From Erythrophleum ivorense (taxonomy: Eukaryota; Streptophyta; Magnoliopsida; Fabales; Fabaceae), in assembly GCA_026724425.1 (NCBI GenBank), contig JAIUCV010001084.1:122718-186717 (forward strand): a stretch of DNA of 64,000 nucleotides. The letters run 5' to 3'. Under the pieces are notes generated by a model. It saw only the letters and a program-made list of their open reading frames with translations. It was not told where the DNA came from and did no database searches. This document shows, piece by piece, positions 10,311-20,391 of the stretch. Every line of letters starts with the position of its first letter. The stretch's first letter is position 1. A program made the position numbers and the translations under genes.

Positions 10311-12058
10311 TCAAGCTGCCCTCTCTTCTTCAATGAGAGCATTATCCTCGAGCTTCTTGATGACCAATTTGTTGTTTGGCTGGTCAACATCGAGAAGAAT
10401 AGTGTCATCTTCTGAAAATTCTCCTTTCAAAACTTTCAAGGAGATCTCCTTCTTCACAGTCTTCTCAATCACTCTCTTCACCGGCCTTGCCCCATTGTTG
10501 GGGTCAAACCCAAGCTGAGCAAGGAGACTCAACGCTTCTTTTGTGTACTCAAGTTTTATTTTAAAAAAAAACTAATCCACCGACCTAATAATAAATTTGA
10601 AAACTAAGGAGGGTTTATTGGTTCAAAGATTTTCAAATTTTAAATTGATTTATAAATCCATATGAGATTTAGAAAACGTGGAATTTGTAATAACAAGGTT
10701 TTCCCAAAATTTACGGAAAATATAAAGTGGGTGTAAATTACCTGAAACTCCACGATTTTTGATATTTCTGTTGAATCCAACGGCTGGAAAACTATGAATT
10801 CATCAATTCTATTCATGAACTCTGGGCTGAAAGTTTTTCTTGCTAACTCCACAACTTGTTGCTTTATCGTTTCATAAAGTGCTTCTTTGCTTTTGCTAAC
10901 TCCATTGTTGCGAATGGTTTCAAGTATGTGTTGAGATCCTATATTAGAAGTCATTATTATAAAGCAATTTTTGAAACTCACTTTCCTTCCCAATACTTAC
11001 TTTGATCAGTTTCTTTTTTCTTTGTTTCATTACTTTCATCAGTTACTCGGAGAGATTTTATAGCATCCTTTAGGGATTTCTCATCAAGTTTGAGGATCTT
11101 GAAAAACTCTTCTCCGAACCTTTTATCTGAATAAAAGGCCAACAGAAGGTGTTCGACCGATACATTATCATCTTCAAACTCCTCCGTATACATCTTTGCG
11201 TTTGTTAGTATATTGTCAATAGATGATCCTAGTGTCGGAATATCATCTCTAACCCGCGCCGTTTCTCAAGAAGTTAAAGTTGATTCAAGCAGCCTATTGA
11301 GAGATAAGGGGAAAGCTTCAAATGCACGAAACATGTTATATATTGCCACAACACCTTTGGTTTTGCACGAAACAAGTTTCCTAACATAGATGACCCTAGT
11401 GTATTCTGCTAGTCACAAGAAAAGTTGATTCAAGCGAGAGATAAGGGGACGCATGAAAAAAATTATGTTGACGTGCACAAAATAAGTTAGCTGCATAAGA
11501 CCTTTGCTTGTGTAGATATGAAGTTGGCTGTAGCTAGTAGAACAGAGCTATTGTCGATGCCAGCCTTTGCAAATTTTCCTTGCACGGCCGTCTTTGTCCT
11601 CCAGAAGAGCTTTCATCAAGTGTTCGGATTCCACGGTTTGTTGTTTCAGAACATGTGCTACATCAACGGCTTTGAGAAGTCCTTGACAAGCCATCTCCGT
11701 AAACCCAAGTTTATTAGCCTACAAGAAGATTAAAAAAAAAAAAAAAAATTATGATAATCACCATCCTTCATAAGAGGGATAAACTGAAAATCCACATGTA
11801 ACCGACCACAAACCTTATCAGAGAAGCGGCGGGGAGAAGGGAACTGGAGAGAATGAGGTAACAGTTGGCCACAAGCAACGGCCTGAGTGACAGAAGTTAT
11901 GCCGTTTCGGGAAACTCCGATGTAGGAATTTGGCCGGAAAAGAAAGGAATTGGGAAAGGCAATCGAGAGAAAGCGCAAGAACGGAGAGGGGGTCTCGAAA
12001 AAGCATTGTGCGCCTTGATGGCTGTCGAAAAAGACTTCGACAATCTTCTGGACGCCAT
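10311..12058 (-). pseudogene. ClpB4-like (mitochondrial HSP100) pseudogene with central deletion
   Basis: Reading from 12058, 'MASRRLSKSFSTAIKAHNAF' resembles a ClpB4 mitochondrial presequence, then shifts frame ('SPRRFSDKV' in another frame). Clp N-domain pieces follow: 'VESEHLMKALLEDKDGRARK' near 11600 (then a frameshift) and 'NVSVEHLLLAFYSDKRFGEEFF' near 11150. At about 10990 the frame passes directly from 'DQSKY' into 'KVSFKNCFIIMTSNIG', which belongs to the second AAA+ domain, so both Walker A/B regions (over 500 residues) are gone. The C-terminal end 'LAQLGFDPNNGARPVKRVI' through 'KLVIKKLEDNALIEEE' survives after a retained intron (10533-10740). Retained introns argue for a segmental copy, not a retrocopy. 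No activity is expected. Confidence 0.85.
11265..11480. repeat. Short direct duplication inside the ClpB4 pseudogene
   Basis: The segment 'AGTTGATTCAAGC' + 'GAGAGATAAGGGGA' occurs twice (about 11277-11312 and 11420-11450), each followed by a similar GCA(C)GAAA/TGAAAAA stretch. It separates recognisable Clp N-domain blocks and probably reflects post-inactivation rearrangement. Confidence 0.5.
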
Positions 12059-12119
12059 GGATTTTGATTAGGGTTATTTCTTTAGGATGCTTGGAGAAGA
12101 AGCAAAGAAAAGCTGCTGC

Positions 12120-12640
12120 TAGTACTGAACCGAACCGAAATAAGTTATAAGGTTTGGATTTGGATACACCGTATAAATCGTTTGAATGCAATTTTTATAT
12201 AAACCGTGGATATTGATATGGTTTAGATATTAACCGCAAAAACCAAAAAAAACAAAAAAACCGGAAAAAACCGAATAATTCTATTTATTAATATAATAAT
12301 ATATTGTATATACGCATAATATAATAATATAAGTTTAGAGTAATCTCATATAAAATTATAGATCATTAACTTTAAAATAAGACATGTGTTTGCATTTTCT
12401 TATTTGAATTTGATCTTTTTGATTAGGAGAAAAATTGAAAAACCTAAATAATAAAATAATAATAATACAAAAAGTACAAATAAACCGAAAGCCGAGATTA
12501 TTCGAACCGAAAATATCCAAACCGAGAAAACCGATAACCGAGACTATCCAAACCGAACCAAACCGAAGTAAATATGGATATAATATAGTACCGAAAATCG
12601 AAAAAACCGATCCAAAACCGAACCAATATCCGGATTGAAC
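12120..12640. repeat. AACCGA-rich degenerate repeat region
   Basis: Dozens of AACCGA / CCGAAA / CCAAACCGA motifs occur in two clusters (12125-12280 and 12480-12640), separated by AT-rich DNA. A similar (C)CGAAC-rich style recurs at 27500-27830. This is typical of dispersed noncoding repeats in Arabidopsis, but I cannot name the family. The open frames here are compositional artefacts. Confidence 0.5.
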
Positions 12641-13682
12641 AGGCCTAGCTGCTAGGTTTTCTGAACAAAGGCTTGTTCACTCTTTTCTGGTCTTCTAGTT
12701 AAATGAAATTATGTTTCGTTTTCTTTTTCGTTGGGCTTATATTTTTGCATATAAACCCTTGAGTTTACTTTGTTCTTTTTAGCTACTTTCTACAGTAAAA
12801 ATAAGTTTATCTAATAAAGATAAATTTCACATAAAAAGAAAAATAAAATACGTATATGATATCTTAGCTCGAGGACTTTGGCTGCAAATGAATTCCAGTT
12901 TTAATGAAGAAAAAATCACGTGTGATTAAGGATTCCATGAAATTCCATAAAATTGTTACCAATTACAATGAAAGAAAAGAAAAATCATTCCACTTATCTC
13001 ATTCATTCCACAGGAAAGAAAAAAATATTTTTGAAAAATTATCCCTATGAATGAATGGAATTCCATTTCTCATCCATTAATTTCTCATATTCTATTATCT
13101 TATAACCAGTCTTACCATTTGTACCTTGTTATAAGGTGAGGGTTGTACGTTCTGTTTTCCTCAAATTTTACTAGCTTTATAGTTTTCAGTTATGTGTACA
13201 GACTCTTTTGTCATGTTTTTCCCTTAAATGAAAAGTCATGTCTCTTTTTATGTAAGAGATATGTAGCGGCAAAGAGAGGAGGAGAGATGGACCACTTTTC
13301 ACCGTACATAAATGAACTAGCTTGACATATTTATCGTAAATAGAAAACAAAAAATATTAACCCAAATCAGTAAAAACTTGTTGGTAAAAAGAATAAAATA
13401 TTAAAATACTAAAAGTGGATAATTATTATCCAACAATTTTCTTCATTGTTATAGAGTACAAATACTTTCTTTCTCTTTTTTTTTTTTTTTGTCTTCTCTA
13501 CACCAGCTAAAATAATATAACAAAAGACCAAAAGAGAAAAAGAAGAAGTTATTATTCGTTAAATGCAACAAAAGAGTGATCCATAAGATATGGACTACAA
13601 CAAAAATTGCATGAATAAAGACCTCAAGAAGAAAAGGAAAGCCCTAATTAATTAAGAAAAAACCCAAATAAGAGTTAGCTAG
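12641..13682. other. Gene-free AT-rich spacer
   Basis: No supported gene. Around 12890-13110 there are several near-palindromic 'GGAATTCCA'/'TGGAATTCC' and 'ATTCCA' motifs that might be remnants of a MITE, but ends and target duplication are not clear. Confidence 0.4.
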
Positions 13683-14978
13683 CTAGTACTTGACGTGGCA
13701 AGTATAATGAACTAGAGGAACAAAGAACGGATCGGTGTAAAAGCCCAAAATGACATCGGTGCAGTCATTTCTCATGTTGACAATAAGGTTGCAGCAATAG
13801 TCACTCACACGAAAGTTCCCTGTGTCGTAACTCACCTCTATCTCTTGCTTACATATTGCCGACGGCCCAAAGTCGCTAATGCAGCTAATGAAATGCCCCC
13901 ACGGATTCGGATTCGGATTCTGATATTGATGTGATGGAGTGGACGGTGTTGTTGGCTCCGTAGTTGACTTAGCTGGAGGCGACTGGCCAATCTAGAATTT
14001 AATTTCACGAGAGGTATAAATCATTAAAAAAATGTTAGTGAAATATTATGTTATGACCAACTAACTATAGACAATAAGGCTAAGAATTCTGTAAAAATTA
14101 TGTAGTTTAATCTGTGTGCATTATGTCTAAATATTCATTATAAAACAAACTAGTTCAATATCAAAAAATATATTTTGGACCTTCACAAAAATTATACTAA
14201 CCGGAGGTGATGGTTTAGGAAGAGTCGGAGATAGTGTAGGAGTTAGTGGTGAAATTTTAGGAGTTGGTGGAGGCATTGATGGTTTAGGAGGCGGAGGAGG
14301 CTTCTTTGGACTAGGACGCGGAGGTGACGGTCTAGGAGACGGAGGAGACTTCTTTGGACTCGGATGCGGAGGTGATGATGGTTTAAGAGGCGGAGGCGGA
14401 GGAGACTTATTTGGACTAGGACGCGGACGTGATGGTCTAGGAGGCGGAGGTGATGATGGTCTAGGAGGCGGAGGAGACTTTTTTGGACTTGGACGAGGAG
14501 GCGATGATGGTTTAAGAGGCGGAGGAGACTTCTTTGGACTAGGACGCGGAGGTGATGATCTAGGAGGCGGAGGTGATGATGGTTTAGGAGGCGGAGGAGA
14601 CTTCATTGGAGCTGGACGCGGAGGTGATGGTTTAGGAGGTGGGGGAGACCTTTTAGGAGTTGATGGAGGTGGTGATGGTTTAGGTGGTGGCGAAGACATC
14701 TTTGGAGTCGGAGGAGGAGACCATGGAGTTGGCGGCTTTCGGGACCGAGGTGGTGGAGGTGCAGGGTAAGAAATAGAGACGGCCGCTCCAGATCCGTTGT
14801 TATAAGTACATTTCCAGATTTTGGAATCTCCAATATCAAATTTATCACCGTGGTGGCCGGTGCTCATTAGTGTCTCCTCATTGGCGACTTCTGAAGGTTT
14901 TGGCCAACCTCCGATCGTTTTGGTCGGTGAAACGATGAGACAAAGAAGAGCTACGAGGATTATGATGAGAATTTTCAT
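13683..14978 (-). CDS. ECA1/prolamin-like secreted protein with extensin-like Pro-rich spacer (paralog 1)
   Basis: Two exons, 14202..14978 and 13683..13991, join in phase 0 to 361 residues. A signal peptide ('MKILIIILVALLCLIVSPTK') is followed by 'GGWPKPSEVA', then about 170 residues of PPPP-K/R-PSPP repeats. Exon 2 is the prolamin-like domain, with Cys spacing C-x10-C-x18-CC-x9-C-x19-C ('GHFISCISDFGPSAIC', 'YCCNLIVNM', 'LVHYTCHVKY'). ECA1 (early culture abundant) gametogenesis-related proteins are small secreted Cys-rich proteins expressed mainly in reproductive tissue. The intron separates the repeat spacer from the Cys domain, whereas its two tandem neighbours are intronless. Confidence 0.85.
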
Positions 14979-15037
14979 TGTTGAGTGTGTGCGAAATGAA
15001 TGAGTATAGAAAAGGAATTTTATGGAGGTGGAATGAA

Positions 15038-15044
15038 TTATATA
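15038..15044 (-). promoter_or_regulatory. TATA box of ECA1-like paralog 1
   Basis: TATATAA on the minus strand, about 60 bp upstream of the ATG at 14978. The same position relative to the start is seen in the two downstream paralogs. Confidence 0.7.
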
Positions 15045-15597
15045 GAGGGGCTTTCGTTTAACCTATGTATGAGGAAATATTAAAACATGTATAACACTAT
15101 AACCTTTATTTACGGAATTTGATACGTGCATATAGAATTTTACGTTATATTGTACCGGATCTTATCAGATACTGAAACTGAATCCTCATTATCTTATGAT
15201 TTCTCGGGTGTCTTTTTGAAAATGTCAATCGCGTGGGTTTTTTAAAATATGTTGCAGATTGTATTAGCCAAAAAATAAGACTTTGGAAAATAAGATACTT
15301 TTAGAAGTGAATATGTTATTTTGGTGGAATATGCTTTCCAGTTTTTTTTTTTTTACTAATTTCAAACGAAGCCTGTGTGATAATAAGCACACAAATTCTT
15401 AACTGATTTCTTTAACGTTAGCGAAGTAATTGGACTAATTATTATTTCCATTTAGTAAGCTCGATAAAAACGAAGATAAATTCGGAAGAAGAGAAGTTAA
15501 TATGGTGTATTATTTATTACTCAGCGAAGAACAAACAGGTCATGAAATATCAAATAAACGGCTATAATAAAACTATATATCCCTTGGAGGGACTCGC

Positions 15598-16404
15598 TTA
15601 GTGTTTGGTATGCTTGATGTTACACGAATATTGAAGAAGAGGAACGAAGAAGCGGCTCTTGAACAACATGCGGGCGTGGCTATAACACTTCTTGTTCATC
15701 TTCAAAACGATCTCACAACACTTCTTGTCCAATGAAAAATCCTTCTCTGCCCAGCTCGAGAATATTTGCGAAAAGCATTTGTCTGCGGTCTTTGATTCAT
15801 CTTTCTTCAAGCACTTCTCCATTTCAGCTGATTGCAATAAAACTAAAGACTTGAACATCGGTAAACTATGGACACCTGGTAGACTCGGGATATTAGGAAG
15901 TCTTGGAATGTCAAAGATCCCTGGAAGGTTAGGGAGGCCCGGAATGATAGGAAGCCTTGGAATGTCAGGTATCACAGGGATGCTTGGAAGTCCTGGGATG
16001 TTAGGAATCTGAGGAATGTTGGGGATCTCGGGAATGTTAGGAATCCCTGGGATGTTGGGAATCCCCGGGATGCTTGGAATTTCCGGGATGCTGGGAATCC
16101 CCGGGATGTTTGGAAGGCCTGGGATGTTGGGGATGTCTGGGATTTTGGGAATCTCCGGGATGTTGGGAACCCCTGGAAGTAATACCGGGGTAGGTAAAGG
16201 TCCATTAGGGTCTGAGATAGACGAGGGAGCCGAATCGACCTTGGAGTTTCGAAGGTGGCTAGAACCTTTTTGATGGTGGGGGCCTGCCGCTAGTTTCGAC
16301 GGCTGAGGCCATGGTTTCTTTGGTAATGCAACGGTTGAAATTGGGAGAGAGAGGAGGCATACCAGAGCTACAAGGAGTGTTGTGGTTAAAATCAAGCTCC
16401 TCAT
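15598..16404 (-). CDS. ECA1/prolamin-like secreted protein with IPxIP repeat spacer (paralog 2)
   Basis: The open frame extends to 16509, but the Met at 16404 is preferred: it starts a clear signal peptide ('MRSLILTTTLLVALVCLLSL'), and the TATA box at 16481-16487 would place the transcript start downstream of any earlier start. The product is 268 residues. After 'LPKKPWPQPSKLAAG' comes a long run of tripeptide-based repeats (NIPGIPNIPEIP, LPGIP and similar), then the Cys domain 'CLKKDESKTADKCFSQIF', 'CCEIVLKMNKKC', 'LLQYSCNIKHTKH'. The Cys pattern matches paralogs 1 and 3. Its role is probably gamete or embryo-sac associated secretion, by family. Confidence 0.88.
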   Translation of the reverse strand: MRSLILTTTLLVALVCLLSLPISTVALPKKPWPQPSKLAAGPHHQKGSSHLRNSKVDSAPSSISDPNGPLPTPVLLPGVPNIPEIPKIPDIPNIPGLPNIPGIPSIPEIPSIPGIPNIPGIPNIPEIPNIPQIPNIPGLPSIPVIPDIPRLPIIPGLPNLPGIFDIPRLPNIPSLPGVHSLPMFKSLVLLQSAEMEKCLKKDESKTADKCFSQIFSSWAEKDFSLDKKCCEIVLKMNKKCYSHARMLFKSRFFVPLLQYSCNIKHTKH

Positions 16405-16480
16405 GATTAGGTCAAAGAGGAAAAGGTATGTAAATGAATTAATTTGTGCGCGGATACAGTTTTGTGTGAGTGAACTAAGT

Positions 16481-16487
16481 TTATATA
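16481..16487 (-). promoter_or_regulatory. TATA box of ECA1-like paralog 2
   Basis: TATATAA on the minus strand 77 bp upstream of the chosen ATG; it also decides the start by excluding the longer upstream reading frame. Confidence 0.75.
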
Positions 16488-16620
16488 GTGGTGTTTTCTG
16501 CACGTACATTTCTTTTATATTAGACTAATATTTTAAAGATAAAAAGTATATGGATGGTCAATACGAGCATGGCCATTATCTTTTTTAAATCATTTTTCGC
16601 AACTATTATCTCACTGGAAG

Positions 16621-16770
16621 ATAAGTTATAATTTATTTCCCCAATCACGTCGTTTACATGTTACCAAATATCTGGTCACAGGAATCATGTGATATGTCAA
16701 GATGCCCATATGTAATGTAAGTATATTTTTCTCACGTACGTGTATGCGTTTACAAGAACGACGATGGTGC
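16621..16770 (-). promoter_or_regulatory. Promoter block conserved with paralog 3
   Basis: The blocks 'AATCACGTCGTTTACAT' and 'ATCATGTGATATGTCA' and, further upstream, 'TATGCGTTTACAAGA' are shared nearly base for base with 19204-19395 upstream of paralog 3. The tandem duplication therefore carried at least about 300 bp of upstream DNA. Preservation amid otherwise diverged flanks suggests either recency or regulatory constraint. Confidence 0.6.
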
Positions 16771-16799
16771 AAGATGTAAATATTTAGTAAACCCTTTAG

Positions 16800-18010
16800 C
16801 AAAAAAAAAAAAAAAAAAAAAAATGGTGTGCATTATTGGCTTATTGCTTAGCTTATCCTTTATCCTTTGCTAGATGGTTGGGGATCTTGCCGTGATTAAC
16901 TAATGAACTTTAACAAAAAACAAAAAACAAAATCCTTAATTGTAAGTATATATAATATGGGATTTTGGCTTTTTGCCAAAGTTATATTTCGTTAACAAAT
17001 GCGATAAGTAACTTAATTTTTTGGAGTAGTTTAAATTAATTATCTATATATCCTCTATATATTGAATGAGAAAATATTGGAGGCTAATTTAGCTGATGTC
17101 ACTCTCACAATTTCTCTCAGTTTTTTTTTATTTTTGATTTATTTATTTTTTCTACACCATTTGTCAAACACAATTATTTTCATTATTACATATTTTTAAT
17201 ATTCTAATTCATATAACTAAACATATTTATATATTTCTAAACTTACCAAAAATAATTATTTCAAAATCTAATGTTAAATCTTACAATTAAATTCGTTTTT
17301 ATTTTTACTTTAAAAATCAGCGAGCATGTAAAATATTTAATTACAGTTTACATATCAAATTAAAGACATTATATCACAAATTTATATGATAATGTATATG
17401 ATTTATTTGTTATTGAACTAAAACATAAAACTGTTTATTTGAAATTATTTAATAGGTGAAACATATTTTTATTTAAATATAAATATACATAAACAAATCT
17501 CGGATTTCATATAATAATTCTGGATATTTTGATTTTTTAACTTAAATTACAAACCATAGTTTAGAATTATATCATGGACGAAACATATTACTTACAAAAC
17601 AATAACAGAATATACACAAGTAAATTTCAAGTTCTCCATTAAACAATTAAACTAGATTTTTTTAACTAAAACTATATTAATTTAATTTTACTTTATAATC
17701 ATTTCATCCCGTACGGCATTATTCTAGTTATATATTAATTGAGAATCATTTTTAAAGAAAAACTGTATCATCATTAATTTGTTATTTACAAGCATGTCAT
17801 GATATGTCAATCAATAGAGGGCTTATCAAGATATTTATGAAAAAGCCTTCATTCGCTAAACACTTACTCTTGGCCTCAACAAAATTACTTCAGCCTCCAC
17901 GGGAGGTAGGTGAACCTTCTTGCTTAAATAGAGCCTTTGAAAGCAGACAATTTAAACTGTTTTTTTTTTTTTTCACGATAACGAAGTAATCAGACTAATT
18001 ATTATTTTCT
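16800..18010. other. AT-rich spacer between ECA1-like paralogs 2 and 3
   Basis: A 23-base A-run begins at 16801. The rest is very AT-rich with no supported gene. Near 17983 the motif 'GAAGTAATCAGACTAATTAT' repeats sequence from 15424 (downstream of paralog 2), marking the 3' side of the duplicated unit. Confidence 0.55.
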
Positions 18011-18232
18011 AATTTACAACGTCTTATAATATCCCGACGGTACACTCCATAGTCCATACTAAACGTAACTCGTATGTAAGGAGAGAATTAAGTATGGACT
18101 GTAAGAAAAACTAACATTGATTACTCAACGAAGAACAAATCATGAAGTGTCCTTGATGAGAGATGATTATTGCAAATAACAAATAAACGACTAGCATATG
18201 TTAAACTAAAATACCCAACTGGAGGGACTCGC

Positions 18233-18991
18233 TTAGTTTTTGGTGTGCTTGATGTGACATGAGTATTGAAGAAGAGGAGCGAAGAAGCGGCTCTTAAACA
18301 ACATGTGAACGTGGCTATTGCACTTCTTGTCCATCTTCACAATGATCTCACAGCACTCCTTGTCCAATGCAAAATCCTTCTCTGCCCAACTTGAGAATAT
18401 CTGCGAAAAGCATTTCTCCGTGGTCTTTGATCCATCTTTCGTCAAGCACTTCTGCATTTCAACCGATTGCGACAAAAATACTGACTGGGATGGCGGTAGA
18501 GGAGGCAGTCTTGGTAGGCTAGGGAGACCAGGAAGGCCTGGGAGAGGAGGCAGGCGAGGGAGGGCTGGAAGATCCGGTAGGCGAGGGAGGTCTGGGAAGC
18601 GTGGCAGGCCGGGGAGGTCCGGGAGGCGAGGGACGTCTGGGATGTAAGGGAGATTAGGGAGGCTAGGGAGGCCAGGGAGGCTAGGGAGTCCTGGAATGTT
18701 AGATCCTGGGATGTTTGGTAGTTCCGGGAGGCTGGGAAGTCCCGGGATGTTGGGAAGCCCCGGAAGCAACCCCGGGGGTGATGGAGGTGCGTTAGGGTCT
18801 GTGACAGAAGTACAAGCCCAACCAACCTTGGAGACTCCAAGGCGACCAGAGCCTTTGTGATTGTGGTGGCCTACCGCTAATTCTGACGGCTTAGGCCATT
18901 GTATCTTTGGTAATCCAAATGTTGAAATTGGAAGAGAGATAAGGCAAAGAAGAGCTACAAGGAGTATTGTAGTTAAAATGAAGCTCTTCAT
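18233..18991 (-). CDS. ECA1/prolamin-like secreted protein with LPxLP repeat spacer (paralog 3)
   Basis: A single-exon 252-residue protein. The signal peptide 'MKSFILTTILLVALLCLISL' is close to paralog 2. It is followed by 'LPKIQWPKPSELAVGHHNHK', a spacer dominated by LPGLPSLP / LPRLPDLP tripeptides, and the Cys domain 'CLTKDGSKTTEKCFSQIF', 'CCEIIVKMDKKC', 'LLQYSCHIKHTKN'. The spacer differs in composition from paralog 2 (Leu/Arg instead of Ile/Asn), while the flanking signal peptide and Cys domain are highly similar, so the repeat evolves fastest. A second upstream Cys occurs in 'VGWACTSVTD'. Confidence 0.88.
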   Translation of the reverse strand: MKSFILTTILLVALLCLISLPISTFGLPKIQWPKPSELAVGHHNHKGSGRLGVSKVGWACTSVTDPNAPPSPPGLLPGLPNIPGLPSLPELPNIPGSNIPGLPSLPGLPSLPNLPYIPDVPRLPDLPGLPRFPDLPRLPDLPALPRLPPLPGLPGLPSLPRLPPLPPSQSVFLSQSVEMQKCLTKDGSKTTEKCFSQIFSSWAEKDFALDKECCEIIVKMDKKCNSHVHMLFKSRFFAPLLQYSCHIKHTKN

Positions 18992-19072
18992 GACTACGGC
19001 AACAACAAAAGATTAGGGGAGTGAAAATGAACTGATTTGTTCACGGATACAATTTTGTGAGACTGGACTAGT

Positions 19073-19079
19073 TTATATA
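19073..19079 (-). promoter_or_regulatory. TATA box of ECA1-like paralog 3
   Basis: TATATAA on the minus strand 82 bp upstream of the ATG at 18991, equivalent to the box in paralog 2. Confidence 0.7.
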
Positions 19080-19203
19080 GAGGTGTGTTCTCACCTATTA
19101 TATTTCTTCTTTTATTTTACACTAATCTTTTAAAAATGATAAAGATCAATACTATACGAGAATAACCATTTTCTTAATATCGCAAATATTATCTCATTAG
19201 ATA

Positions 19204-19395
19204 ATAAGTTATAGTTTTCCCTAATCACGTCGTTTACATTTTACTAAATATCAGGTTTCACAGAGATCATGTGATATGTCATAGATGCCAATAAGTAAAA
19301 AAAAAGTTAAGATGTACATATAATTAAGCTATTAGAGCCTTCTAGATATATGCGTTATTTTTGTCATGTACATGTATGTATGCGTTTACAAGATG
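19204..19395 (-). promoter_or_regulatory. Promoter block conserved with paralog 2
   Basis: Partner of 16621-16770. It shares 'AATCACGTCGTTTACAT', 'GATCATGTGATATGTCA' and 'TATGCGTTTACAAGA' in the same order, with small indels. Confidence 0.6.
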
Positions 19396-20391
19396 TTAAC
19401 AACGTAACAAATATGTATGTAATAGATTTATTTTTTTCTTATTTACAACATTTTGTTATAGCTAGTGTTTCATTGCTATGTAACTAACTATATCATGCTA
19501 TTTATTTATTTAGTTTTTTTTGTCAACAGCTATATCATGCTATTATTTTAACAATAGCATGGTATCATATAAAAAATATTTATTTATTAAACTGGTTCAA
19601 AATTATAAATCAATGTCTAGATTGTACCCCTCATAAAAAATGTTATGTGAAATGATAAATTCTTATGAGTTAATTATAATTATCGTATTCTTTTCAAACT
19701 AACAGCAGAAATGTTATTACATTTTTTCCTGAAGCAGAAATAATAAACCTAATTACCTAATTTTTTTTTTTAAAAAAGAACAGAAAGATGATTATTTACA
19801 AATTTAACGTCTCCATCTTGGATATTTAGTCCGAATCATAGATCTCATTTTCAACTGATCATACGCTCAATTTGTTTTGTTTTGTTTGCTTTTTTTGAGT
19901 ATTTTTTTTTCCTGGATCAAAACGACTAATCTTGAAATTTATAGAAAATCGGATTTTCCTTCATCAAAAACGTCTAAACTAACACCAAAAGGGAAAAGGA
20001 TTAACGGCGGTACGATCGGTATGCATTTTATTTTTGTTAAAAATCATCATATCACATTTTGTCAACTACAAGATTTGTCGACACCAAGATGACGTAGATC
20101 ACCTAAGATAAGATATGCTTCTAGTTGACTTAATAAAGATGATATGCTTATAAGATAATTCACTATGAAATTTGAATATGATAATTTTACTTTGTCATGT
20201 TAAATGACTACATGTACATTAGCTGCACGTTAATGTTATCGAAATTTGCGAACCAAAAATAAAAGAATAGTCTAACGTTTAAAAGATTTCTCTCTCAAAG
20301 TTAAAAAAGACTATATATTAAAAGTTCCACTCTATGAGATTTCCATCATTTACGAGTTTCTTTCTTAATTCCCAATTTTCAGCATATATAC
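19396..20391. other. Spacer and HEMB2 5' flank
   Basis: AT-rich, with no supported gene. Short open frames here (for example 19877-20092) have no recognisable similarity and no coding composition. Confidence 0.5.

Noticed and set aside
10590..10740. Separate MITE inside the ClpB4 pseudogene (GGAGGGTTTATTGGTTC after TAA)
   Set aside because: Left end resembles Harbinger MITEs, but no matching right end or second TAA is found; it is more simply the retained intron.
16404..16509. N-terminal 35-residue extension of ECA1-like paralog 2
   Set aside because: The TATA box at 16481-16487 lies inside it and the signal peptide starts at 16404, so the upstream Met is not used.
18318..18647. Plus-strand Gly/Arg-rich frame opposite ECA1-like paralog 3
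   Set aside because: Antisense of the LPxLP repeat; collagen-like look is a by-product of the repeat.
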